Shown here: in pieces, positions 27,051 to 34,440 of the stretch | How positions within the stretch are numbered: the stretch's first letter is position 1 | Layout: every line of letters starts with the position of its first letter | From: Bosea sp. PAMC 26642 | GTDB lineage: Bacteria; Pseudomonadota; Alphaproteobacteria; Rhizobiales; Beijerinckiaceae | Reading direction: 5' to 3' | Assembly: GCF_001562255.1 (NCBI RefSeq) | Contig: NZ_CP014301.1 | Span: 3,720,001-3,784,000, forward strand | Length of the DNA: 64,000 bases | The notes under the pieces: model-generated | What the model saw: only the letters and a program-made list of their open reading frames with translations | Database searches by the model: none | Told to the model about the DNA's origin: nothing | Translations under genes and position numbers: made by a program

Positions 27051-27065
27051 CTGAGATTATCTCAG
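27051..27065. promoter_or_regulatory. Putative RpiR-type operator in the divergent promoter region
   Basis: CTGAGAT-T-ATCTCAG is a perfect 7-base inverted repeat around one central base, 45 bases upstream of the HAD phosphatase start. A further half-site, ATGAGAT, follows at 27072-27078. The symmetry, location between the two divergent operons and neighbouring RpiR gene make it the best operator candidate. Direct evidence is lacking. Confidence 0.55.
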
Positions 27066-27201
27066 TGTCAAATGAGATACGGCTGATCTAAATTCATCGT
27101 CCTGTCACGAAGCGCTGCTCAACTCCCTTTTGCGCAGCCATCGATCCGTCGGGGGCTGACGGAACAGGGCTCCGTGGCAACAGAGGCAGGAGGGAGAGAC
27201 C

Positions 27202-28125
27202 ATGCTCGAATTCCTCGGCGGCCGCCTGTTGCGCATGGCGATCACGCTCTGGGCGATCGTCTCCGTGGTGTTCCTTGCCACGCGCCTGACCGGCAACCCG
27301 ATCGACTTTCTCATGCCCGAAGGCCTGGATGCGGCCTCGCGCCGCGAGATGATCGCCTATTGGGGGCTCGATCGGCCGGTCATCGAACAATACGTGCTGT
27401 TCTGGCGCTCGCTGCTCTCGGGCGATTTCGGTCTCGGGTTGATGGAGCGGCGGCCGGTCGCGGCCATCTTCAGCGAGCGGCTCTGGCAGAGCGCCTCGCT
27501 TCTCGCGGCGACACTGGCGCTGACGATCGGCGTCGGCGTTCCCGCCGGAATTCTCGCTGCCGTCTGGCGCGGGCAGGCGCGCGGCGGCGGCGTGCTGTTC
27601 GCCGCCTTCCTCGGCTATGCCATCCCGAATTTCGTGCTCGCCATCCTGCTGCTGCTGATCTTCTCCTACACGCTGCACTGGCTGCCCAGCGCGGGCTCGG
27701 GCACCTTGTTGCACTACATCATGCCGACGGTGGCACTCTCGGCCTATTTCGTCGCGTCGCTGGTGCGCTACACCCGCAACGCCATGCTCGACGTCCTGTC
27801 GCAGGACTATATGCGCACCGCCCGCGCCAAGGGGCTGGCCGAGCATACGATCATCCTTGAACACGGCCTGCGCAACGCGCTGATCCCGGTGATCACCGTG
27901 CTCGGCTTGCAGATCACCACGCTGGTTTCGGGCGCGGTCGTCGTCGAGACCGTCTTCGCCTGGAACGGGATCGGAGATCTGCTCGTCGGCGCCACGATCC
28001 GGCGCGACTACCCCGTGCTGCAGTTCGGCGTCCTCGTCGTCGCCTCGGCCGTGATCATCGTCAACCTGCTGGTCGATCTCGCCTATGCGCTGGTCGATCC
28101 ACGCGTGCGTCTTGCGGGAGCGTGA
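27202..28125 (+). CDS. ABC transporter permease, OppB/DppB type
   Basis: A 307-residue inner-membrane permease: first span ALWAIVSVVFLATRLTG near the N-terminus, then a periplasmic loop with LIGYWGLDRPV-type residues (IAYWGLDRPVIEQYVLFWR), five more spans, the EAA loop ARAKGLAEHTIILEHGLRN and the VVETVFAWNGIGDLLVGA signature. It is the first gene of an operon read away from the RpiR/HAD pair. A GGAGGGAGAG ribosome-binding site precedes ATG 27202. Confidence 0.95.
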   Translation: MLEFLGGRLLRMAITLWAIVSVVFLATRLTGNPIDFLMPEGLDAASRREMIAYWGLDRPVIEQYVLFWRSLLSGDFGLGLMERRPVAAIFSERLWQSASLLAATLALTIGVGVPAGILAAVWRGQARGGGVLFAAFLGYAIPNFVLAILLLLIFSYTLHWLPSAGSGTLLHYIMPTVALSAYFVASLVRYTRNAMLDVLSQDYMRTARAKGLAEHTIILEHGLRNALIPVITVLGLQITTLVSGAVVVETVFAWNGIGDLLVGATIRRDYPVLQFGVLVVASAVIIVNLLVDLAYALVDPRVRLAGA

Positions 28126-28129
28126 GCCG

Positions 28130-29047
28130 ATGACCGACATCCTGGACGCCAAGATTCTGGACGCCAAGTTCATCCCAGCGCCGGCAATCAGGCCGCGCCG
28201 CGTTCTGGCCTGGCCTCAGGGCGTGACCCTGCTCGTCGCGATCGCCGCTGTGCTGGCTCTGATGCTCGTCCTGCTGGCGATCTTCGCGCCCGCCATCGCG
28301 CCCTTCGAGCCCGACCAGCAGAAACTGCTGGCACGGCTGCGGCCGCCCATCGGTTTCGAGCGCGCCAATCCCGCGCACTGGTTTGGCACCGACCAGCTCG
28401 GCCGCGACCTGCTCTCGCGCTGTCTGCATGGTCTGAGATTGACGCTGGCGCTCGCCTTGTTCGGCACGCTGATCGGACTGGCGCTCGGCGTCTCGCTCGG
28501 TCTCGTCGCAGGCCTGTTCGGCGGCTGGGCCGATGCGCTGATCATGGGGCTCGTCGACATCAAGCTGTCGCTGCCCTTCACGCTCGTCGCGCTGCTCGTC
28601 ATCGCTTTGGCCGGTACCGACGTCGCCGTGCTGATCTGCGTGCTCGGCATCGCCTATTGGGCACATTTCGCCCGGCTGGTGCGCGCCCAGGTTCTCGGCT
28701 TACGCGAACTGCCCTTCGTCGAGGCGGCTCGCGCCTGCGGCGCCACGCGCTGGCACATCGCCACCGTGCACATGATCCCCAACATCGTCTCGCCGGTCGT
28801 AGTGATGGCGAGCCTGAACTTCTCCAATCTGATCCTGCTCGAATCCGCTCTCTCCTTCCTCGGCCTCGGCGTCCAGCCGCCGACCGCGACGCTGGGCTCC
28901 ATGGTCGGACAGGGCCGCGACTACATGGCCTCGGCGCCCTGGATCGTCGCCGTGCCGGCGCTGCTGATCGTCCTCGTCAGCCTGGCCGCGATGCTGCTCG
29001 GCGACGCCCTGCGCGACCATCTCGACGTGCGCCTTCGCGAACGCTGA
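28130..29047 (+). CDS. ABC transporter permease, OppC/DppC type
   Basis: A 305-residue permease partner of the preceding gene. After a polar start (MTDILDAKILDAKFIPAP) the first membrane span is VTLLVAIAAVLALMLVLLAIFA, followed by the family motif HWFGTDQLGRDLLSR. The EAA loop is FVEAARACGATRWHIATVHMIPN and the C-terminal spans contain ESALSFLGLGVQPPTATLG. The start at 28130 is 4 bases past the upstream stop. No ATPase gene follows. Confidence 0.94.
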   Translation: MTDILDAKILDAKFIPAPAIRPRRVLAWPQGVTLLVAIAAVLALMLVLLAIFAPAIAPFEPDQQKLLARLRPPIGFERANPAHWFGTDQLGRDLLSRCLHGLRLTLALALFGTLIGLALGVSLGLVAGLFGGWADALIMGLVDIKLSLPFTLVALLVIALAGTDVAVLICVLGIAYWAHFARLVRAQVLGLRELPFVEAARACGATRWHIATVHMIPNIVSPVVVMASLNFSNLILLESALSFLGLGVQPPTATLGSMVGQGRDYMASAPWIVAVPALLIVLVSLAAMLLGDALRDHLDVRLRER

Positions 29048-29103
29048 CGTGCCTTTGCCTGAAGCCTTCCGACCTGAATGCTCAAACCGAAAGGGCTGAA
29101 CCC

Positions 29104-30672
29104 ATGTTGAAGACCTTGCTGAAGACCGCGCTCGCCGCAGCGCTCGCCACGACCGCGATGACCGGGCTCTCCTCCGCCCAGGAGCTCAAGGTCGGCGTGC
29201 AGAACATGGCGCCCTGGCTTGACCCCGGCCGCGACTTTTCCAATGTCGGCTCGCAGTTTTACTTCAATGCTTTCGATCCGCTGATCGGCAAGGATGCCAG
29301 CCGGGCCGAGAGCGTCTGGCAGCCTGGCATTGCCACGAGCTGGAAGCAGATCTCCCCGACGGAGATCGAGCTGAAGATCCGCCAGGGGGTGAGCTTCCAC
29401 AACGGCGACCCGATGACCGCCGAGGACGTGGTCTTCTCCTTCGACCGCATCGTCAATTCGACCTTCCCACCCTACACCGTGCGCAAGCGCGACACGCTGC
29501 CGAACATGGCCAAGGTCGAGGCTGTCGACGCGGAGACGATCCGGATCACCGCGACCAGACCCGAACCGCTGTTCGAGACCCTGCTCAATGTCCAGCAGGG
29601 CATGATTGTGCCGAAGAAGTACATCATGGCCCTGACCGGCGATCCCAATGTGGCCGAGCCCGCCGATTTCGAGGCCTTCGCGCTCAGGCCCGTCGGCACC
29701 GGCCCCTACAAGATCAGCGAATTCGTGCCGAACCAGCGTCTGGTCTACGAACGCCATGACGGCTTCTGGGGCGAGAAGGCACCGTTCCAGAAGGTCACGG
29801 TCCAGCGCATCCCCGAACTGTCGGGCCGGCTGACCGCGCTGAAGAATGCCGAAGTCGATCTCATCACCAATGTACCGCCCGACCAGCTCGATCCGATTGC
29901 GTCGGACGCCAAGCTCAAGGTCGAGGGCATGCAGACGCCGCTCTTCCACGTCGTCATCTTCAACACGCAGAACCCGAAGATGGCCAATCCCAAGCTGCGC
30001 CAGGCCCTGTCTTACGCCATCGACCGCAAGACGCTGAACGAGGCGCTCTGGTACGGCAAGGCGAAGGTGCCGACCTCGCATACATTCGCCCAGTTCGGCC
30101 CGCTCTACATGCCGGAACTGAACACCTTCGAGTACGACCCGGCCAAGGCGAAGGCGCTGCTCAAGGAAGCCGGCTATGACGGCTCGCCGATCCGCTACGA
30201 CATCCAGGCCGCCTACTACACCAACGGTCTGCTGGCCGCCCAGGCGATCCAGGAGATGTGGGGCGCCGTCGGCATCAAGACGCAGCTCAACGTCACCGAG
30301 CAATGGACCGGCTCGGACCCGACGATGATGGCGCGCGGGTGGTCTAACCCGATGTATTTCCCCGATCCTGCCGGCGCGTTCGGCATCATGTGGGCTCCGA
30401 CCGGCAACTCGGCCAGCGAAGGCCGCTTCAAGCCGGACGCCGCCTATATCGCCCTGTGGGAGAAGTTCCGCTTCTCGACGGACATCGCCGAGCGCAAGAC
30501 GGCCTATGCCGGGCTGATGGAGATGATCAAGAACGATCCGCCGGTGCTGCCGCTCTACCAGCCCTACGAATCCTACGGCATGAAGCGCACGCTCGCCTGG
30601 CGGCCGCTGCCCGGGCACATCCCCTATGTGCTCGATTTCCGTGCCGGCCGCGTGACGCTGGCCGCCCGCTGA
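29104..30672 (+). CDS. Family-5 ABC transporter substrate-binding protein
   Basis: Periplasmic receptor of 522 residues with a Sec signal (TALAAALATTAMTGLSSA, cleaved before QELKVG). Family-5 features include VSFHNGDPMTAEDVVFSFDRI, RPVGTGPYKISEFVPNQRL and LRQALSYAIDRKTL. The sequence around WSNPMYFPDPAGAFG shapes the ligand site but does not reveal the ligand. It is third in the permease operon. With an RpiR regulator and phosphatase next door a phosphorylated or sugar-like substrate is a reasonable guess. Confidence 0.94.
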   Translation: MLKTLLKTALAAALATTAMTGLSSAQELKVGVQNMAPWLDPGRDFSNVGSQFYFNAFDPLIGKDASRAESVWQPGIATSWKQISPTEIELKIRQGVSFHNGDPMTAEDVVFSFDRIVNSTFPPYTVRKRDTLPNMAKVEAVDAETIRITATRPEPLFETLLNVQQGMIVPKKYIMALTGDPNVAEPADFEAFALRPVGTGPYKISEFVPNQRLVYERHDGFWGEKAPFQKVTVQRIPELSGRLTALKNAEVDLITNVPPDQLDPIASDAKLKVEGMQTPLFHVVIFNTQNPKMANPKLRQALSYAIDRKTLNEALWYGKAKVPTSHTFAQFGPLYMPELNTFEYDPAKAKALLKEAGYDGSPIRYDIQAAYYTNGLLAAQAIQEMWGAVGIKTQLNVTEQWTGSDPTMMARGWSNPMYFPDPAGAFGIMWAPTGNSASEGRFKPDAAYIALWEKFRFSTDIAERKTAYAGLMEMIKNDPPVLPLYQPYESYGMKRTLAWRPLPGHIPYVLDFRAGRVTLAAR

Positions 30673-30680
30673 CCGCCTCA

Positions 30681-30775
30681 CGCCGTCATTGCGGGGAGGC
30701 AAAGCCGACGAAGCAACCAGGAGGGCATAGAGCCCCACGACCCTGGATTGCTTCGCCGCGCTCGCAATGACGGCG
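30681..30775. repeat. Palindromic repeat element, third subfamily
   Basis: CGCCGTCATTGCGGGGAG on the left pairs with CGCGCTCGCAATGACGGCG on the right, with inner arms CGAAGCAACCAGG and CCCTGGATTGCTTCG. Sequences of the type GTCATTGCGAGCG with GAAGCAATCCAGGG are familiar intergenic repeats in Bradyrhizobium-like genomes. It fills the gap between the binding protein and the metallophosphoesterase gene. Confidence 0.9.
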
Positions 30776-30814
30776 CCCCTGTCCCCGTCCTTTCAAACCC
30801 GTCCGAGCCCTGCC

Positions 30815-31693
30815 ATGAGCAAAGCCCTTCGCCTCGCCTTCGTCGCCGACATCCATCACGGCCAGAACAGCTTCACCAAGATGGGCGAACACGCCCTGCC
30901 GCTGATGGCGGAGTTCCGCCGCTTCGTCGCGGAGGCGAAGCCCGACGCCGTGATCGACCTCGGAGACCGCATTTCCGACCGCGATCATGCGACGGATCTG
31001 CGCCTCGAGCACGAGGTCGCGGAGGCCTTCGCAGCCATCGCCGCACCGCGCTTCCATCTCTGCGGCAATCATGACCGCGACCATCTGAGCGTCGCCGAGA
31101 ACGAGGCGATCCTGGGTCAGGCGCTTGGCCATCGCGTCGTCGATCTCGGCGACTGGCGGCTCGTGCTCTGGGCGGCGGATGCCAAGATCCACCGGCCGGA
31201 CGGCTTCGTGCTGAGGGAAGAAGACCTGCTCTGGCTCGCCGCCACCGTCAACGCAGCCGACCGGCCTCTCGCGATCATGAGCCATGTCCCGATTTCGGGG
31301 CATGCCCAGACCGGAAACTACTATTTCGAGCGCAATCCCGAACTCTCCACCTATCCCGGCGCGGAGCGAGCGCGCGCCGTTCTGCGCCAGGCCAAGGTGC
31401 CGGTCGTCTGCCTGTCGGGCCATGTCCACTGGAACACGCTGACGACGGTCGACGGCATTCCGCATCTGACGCTGCAATCCCTGACCGAGAGCTTCACCAC
31501 ATTGCCGGAACCAGCGGGCGCCTGGGGCCTGCTCGAACTCGACGAGACCATCTTCTGGACGGTGCATGGCAAGGATCCGTTCTCGGCGCGGATCGATGCG
31601 GCGCAGACACTGCGGCGCTGGATGACGCCGCTGCAGCCTTTCCGCGAGCTTCCGGGATTGCGCCAGCGGCTGCCGGCGCTGGCCGCCGAATGA
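30815..31693 (+). CDS. Metallophosphoesterase
   Basis: Calcineurin-like phosphoesterase of 292 residues. All metal-binding motifs are seen: DIHH in FVADIHHGQ, GDR in VIDLGDRI, GNHDR in HLCGNHDRDH, the His of IMSHVPIS and GHVH in LSGHVHWN. Such enzymes cleave cyclic nucleotides, glycerophosphodiesters or similar. ATG 30815 is chosen since it directly precedes the conserved N-terminal strand. It follows the transporter operon across a repeat and may process the imported compound. Confidence 0.9.
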   Translation: MSKALRLAFVADIHHGQNSFTKMGEHALPLMAEFRRFVAEAKPDAVIDLGDRISDRDHATDLRLEHEVAEAFAAIAAPRFHLCGNHDRDHLSVAENEAILGQALGHRVVDLGDWRLVLWAADAKIHRPDGFVLREEDLLWLAATVNAADRPLAIMSHVPISGHAQTGNYYFERNPELSTYPGAERARAVLRQAKVPVVCLSGHVHWNTLTTVDGIPHLTLQSLTESFTTLPEPAGAWGLLELDETIFWTVHGKDPFSARIDAAQTLRRWMTPLQPFRELPGLRQRLPALAAE

Positions 31694-31706
31694 AGCCCGC
31701 CTATGC

Positions 31707-32015
31707 CTATGTTCCGCTAATCCACTTTCGGAAGCGCGACCAATGATCAGCGCCTGACAAGGTTAATCGCGCGATCGGTTTTCGAAGAAACGGAATGTCG
31801 GCGGCAAGCAGCAGAAGCCCAAGCGGCAACATCCAGATGCCCAGCCCCGGCAGGATCGCGAATACCCCGCCCACCATGAGCAGTACGCCGACGGGTATGC
31901 GGAGCCAGCGAGAAGCCGGGTGCCGCAGCCACCGCAGCGCCGAGCCCAGCCATAACGGCACTTCCTGTTCGAAGCGCCGGAATGCCTGCCGCAACGCCTG
32001 CTTGCCGTCGGCCAA
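31707..32015 (-). CDS. Small inner-membrane protein, PGPGW-like
   Basis: A 102-residue protein with an amphipathic N-terminus (LRQAFRRFEQEVPLWLGSALRWLRHP) and one hydrophobic hairpin, IPVGVLLMVGGVFAILPGLGIWMLPLGLLLLA, that resembles the PGPGW transmembrane family in its central Pro-Gly turn. The C-terminus is basic. It is the last of three leftward genes for small membrane proteins that share a probable stress promoter at 32.8 kb. Confidence 0.75.
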   Translation of the reverse strand: MADGKQALRQAFRRFEQEVPLWLGSALRWLRHPASRWLRIPVGVLLMVGGVFAILPGLGIWMLPLGLLLLAADIPFLRKPIARLTLSGADHWSRFRKWISGT

Positions 32016-32060
32016 TTTGCTGCTCCAGTTTTAAACGCACGCGAGGAAGCCGCCGCGGCC

Positions 32061-32483
32061 CTACCTGGGTTTCCGTCCTCGAAGCAAGGTTCGCAAGCTG
32101 GGGAATTTAACGAGTGCGACCCCCGTGCTGGCGGCGCCCGCCAACCCTGCGGCAAGTGCAATCAAGCGCTGCCTGGAATACGGCCTGGGAAAGGGAGCAC
32201 GATTGGGAGCGGTCCGCGCCGCCGCCGGAACATGAGGTCGCCGGGCGATGATGCGCGCGGCCACGATACAGCCGATTGCCACCGTCAGAAGCGCTCCCGT
32301 AACAATCAGACTGGATGCTGTTGCTCCATAGCGAAACATCAGCATCGTATAGGCGGCATTCAGCGCATAGCCGGCGGCAAAGATCGTGATCAGTCCGCCT
32401 GCTGACATGAGACCATAGACCAGCGTCTTGCGCTTGATGGCGGCAATCGCCTGGGCCGCCAGATATGCCAGCAGGCCGCCCAT
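32061..32483 (-). CDS. Holin-X-like membrane protein
   Basis: A 140-residue protein whose first 85 residues contain two long hydrophobic helices (LVYGLMSAGGLITIFAAGYALNAAYTMLMF and SLIVTGALLTVAIGCIVAARII). Its size and layout resemble the phage-holin-superfamily (Holin-X) membrane proteins that accompany DUF883 proteins in many alphaproteobacteria; despite the name they are not phage genes. A further hydrophobic segment follows a basic, Pro-rich stretch. ATG 32483 is 2 bases past the upstream stop, so the pair is co-translated. Confidence 0.75.
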   Translation of the reverse strand: MGGLLAYLAAQAIAAIKRKTLVYGLMSAGGLITIFAAGYALNAAYTMLMFRYGATASSLIVTGALLTVAIGCIVAARIIARRPHVPAAARTAPNRAPFPRPYSRQRLIALAAGLAGAASTGVALVKFPSLRTLLRGRKPR

Positions 32484-32485
32484 AG

Positions 32486-32752
32486 CTACTTTGCCGCCCA
32501 GAAGCCGAGAACGACACCTGCTGCAGCGGCCCACCCCAACGCTCGCATCGGCCGAGCGCGGATTTCCTCGACGATAAGCTGCTGCAGTTCGCTGGCGCGC
32601 TCGTTTGCCGCTTCGGTGATGTGGTTGGCATCGACGCCAACGGACTTCAAATCCGCTGTGCTGCCGCCACCAGCATGACCACCGTCATTCTCGCCTCCGC
32701 CACCGTTGTCCATGTCAGCTGTCTGAGACATGGCCTTGAAGCCGTTTTCCAT
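32486..32752 (-). CDS. DUF883/YqjD-family membrane-anchored protein
   Basis: An 88-residue protein: Gly-rich polar N-terminus (DNGGGGENDGGHAGGGS), a helical segment (ITEAANERASELQQLIVEEIRARPMRALGWA) and a short C-terminal membrane helix (AAAAGVVLGFWAAK). This is the ElaB/YqjD/CsbD-neighbourhood layout of stationary-phase inner-membrane proteins, some of which bind ribosomes in E. coli. It heads the three-gene set 32752-31707 and lies 43 bases downstream of an EcfG-like -10 box. Confidence 0.82.
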   Translation of the reverse strand: MENGFKAMSQTADMDNGGGGENDGGHAGGGSTADLKSVGVDANHITEAANERASELQQLIVEEIRARPMRALGWAAAAGVVLGFWAAK

Positions 32753-32795
32753 GGCTGACCTCCTGCGCCTACCGATACGAGGCGAATGTGGGCCT

Positions 32796-32820
32796 AACCT
32801 GCGAGCGTTGATCGGGTTCC
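32796..32820 (-). promoter_or_regulatory. EcfG-like promoter, one-base variant
   Basis: On the minus strand GGAAC (32820-32816) is followed after 16 bases by GGTT (32799-32796); the consensus -10 is CGTT. The DUF883 start codon is 43 bases downstream. The match is weaker than the two perfect boxes in this window, but the downstream genes are of the expected class. Confidence 0.5.
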
Positions 32821-32985
32821 TGCCGGCTGTGACTTGGTCGCCGCGCACCCCTTCCGGACGTCTTGGGGAACATGGCAACAATCGATTTGGCAGCCTCTGC
32901 CGCCGAAGCTAGCTTCACCCCCCAATTTATCGAACGGGCAAACGCCATCTTGCAGGACCTGGTATTGTCCGCGAGCATTCGGTGG

Positions 32986-33438
32986 ATGGCTGACATGTTC
33001 GACCTTGATCGCTTCGTCATCGCCCAGAACGACGTCTTCGCTGGTGCGCTCGCCGAGTTGGAGGCCGGCCAAAAGCGCAGCCATTGGATGTGGTTCATCT
33101 TCCCCCAGCTTCGCGGGCTTGGCATCTCTCCGACCGCACAACACTTCGGAATCGCGAATCTAGCTGAAGCGAAGGCCTACCTTGCTCACCCGCTACTCGG
33201 TCGCCGGCTGATTACGTGCACAGAGGCCGTTCTTGGTACACAGGAGAGAACGCTTCACCAGATTTTTGGATCGCCCGACGATATGAAGTTCGGCTCCAGC
33301 ATGACGCTGTTCGCGGCGGCGGGGGAGCCCGCGACCGTCTTCCGTCAGGCGATCGATCGCTATTGCGACGGAAAGACAGACGCTCGCACGATCAGGCTTC
33401 TGGAGCAGCGGCACATGGCGCGGCCCGACGCGCCTTAG
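32986..33438 (+). CDS. DUF1810 family protein
   Basis: The 150-residue product matches DUF1810: FDLDRFVIAQNDVFAGALAEL at the N-terminus, SHWMWFIFPQLRGLG, then IFGSPDDMKFGSSMTLF and the ending FRQAIDRYCDGK. The family is helical and uncharacterised in bacteria. ATG 32986 fits the family N-terminus; in-frame ATGs at 32863 and 32872 would add about 40 plausible-looking residues but would overlap the region of the divergent promoter. Low sequence similarity to its neighbours in codon use is not evident. Confidence 0.85.
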   Translation: MADMFDLDRFVIAQNDVFAGALAELEAGQKRSHWMWFIFPQLRGLGISPTAQHFGIANLAEAKAYLAHPLLGRRLITCTEAVLGTQERTLHQIFGSPDDMKFGSSMTLFAAAGEPATVFRQAIDRYCDGKTDARTIRLLEQRHMARPDAP

Positions 33439-33542
33439 CCTTCCGGTACCGTTCGGCGGCCGCGATTGTCATCTGGCACTCATTGAATGCGTGTCGGCGA
33501 TGCCCATCTCGAAATTCCGAAGCAAAGTGGCGGGCGACCATC

Positions 33543-33806
33543 ATGGCAAGCGGCTGGGCTCCAGACGGAGCCGTTCAGGATCAGATCGACGACAACATAA
33601 CCGACGCAGTACGGCTGGCCAGAGCCCGCCTGCCGGACGGTCCCGGTGAGACCCATTGCCAGGACTGCGGTAACGAGATCCCCGAAGCGCGACGCCAGGC
33701 CATGCCAGGAGCGCGAACCTGCGTCGCCTGCCAGTCCGCACACGATCGGCGTCCGGAATCGAGCGGCTATAATCGCCGCGGCAGCAAAGATAGCCAGCTA
33801 AAATAA
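33543..33806 (+). CDS. DksA/TraR-family zinc-finger protein
   Basis: An 87-residue protein with a four-cysteine zinc finger, CQDCGNEIPEARRQAMPGAR then TCVAC, characteristic of DksA/TraR C4-type proteins. The N-terminal half has the short helix expected of the compact TraR-like form (VQDQIDDNITDAVRLARARL), without the long DksA coiled coil. Such proteins bind the RNA polymerase secondary channel. It is downstream of DUF1810 on the same strand and near two EcfG-like boxes, so a stress role is plausible. Confidence 0.88.
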   Translation: MASGWAPDGAVQDQIDDNITDAVRLARARLPDGPGETHCQDCGNEIPEARRQAMPGARTCVACQSAHDRRPESSGYNRRGSKDSQLK

Positions 33807-33901
33807 CCTGGAAGTTTCACAGATCGCGGGCGAGCAGCGCTCGCTGCTGGCGCTGATCTGGGCGCAGACGTTTGGGGACGGGCTACGCGTCAGCGCCGTA
33901 A

Positions 33902-33926
33902 GGAACCTGGGTCGCTTCTAGCGGTT
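33902..33926 (+). promoter_or_regulatory. EcfG-like promoter, one-base variant
   Basis: GGAAC at 33902-33906 and GGTT at 33923-33926 are 16 bases apart. The next gene on this strand starts at 34024, 98 bases downstream, longer than at the other EcfG-type sites. Weak on its own, supported by the cluster of similar sites. Confidence 0.4.
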
Positions 33927-34023
33927 GGGTCAGCCAGTGGCACCCGCCTCAAAGCGTGTTCTCCCAGTTTGCCTACACGGGCTCGGGACTGCCAGGTCAC
34001 TGGCTACGAGAGAAGGAATTACC

Positions 34024-34206
34024 ATGCTGCGACTGATTTTGGGCCAGGTCATCGGCGCATACTTGACCAAGGTGGCCGCCAGCGGCCGCCATCCCCGCCT
34101 CGTATCGGCCGTGCTCGCGGTCATCGCGACCCGAATGGGCGGAGCAAGCAGGCTGATGGGACTATGGGGGCTGATCGCAGCGCTTTCGGGCCGCCGCGGG
34201 CGCTGA
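34024..34206 (+). CDS. Small hypothetical membrane-associated protein
   Basis: A 60-residue protein (MLRLILGQVIGAYLTKVAAS at the start) with two short hydrophobic helices and a basic C-terminus ending SGRRGR. The start codon has an AGAAGGAA ribosome-binding site. A longer frame back to 33925 covers the region just after the putative promoter and is less likely. Not recognised; size and position suggest a stress-induced membrane peptide. Confidence 0.6.
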   Translation: MLRLILGQVIGAYLTKVAASGRHPRLVSAVLAVIATRMGGASRLMGLWGLIAALSGRRGR

Positions 34207-34440
34207 ACCCGAACCGCGCTTGCGCCTGCGGCGACAGTGACTCATGGGCGTCGAATTCAAGCAGCACATGAGACCGAGACCAACCAGAGGCCTCTCGCGC
34301 GTCTCGTCGCAGCGAAGATCGCCCATGCATAAAAAGGGCGCCTTTTTGTTAGGGGGGCGTAACCCGTACCTCATCACGGCTGGTTTACGGCGAGGGTGCA
34401 TAACGGAGGCGGGGACAACGATTGAGATCGTCGAGCAACC

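Noticed and set aside
28921..30738. 605-codon minus-strand frame opposite the second binding protein
   Set aside because: Same shadow effect; the plus-strand protein has a signal peptide and family motifs.
34331..34348. AAAAAGG-GCG-CCTTTTT hairpin
   Set aside because: Seven base pairs mostly A-T; too weak to call a terminator without a clear upstream transcript.
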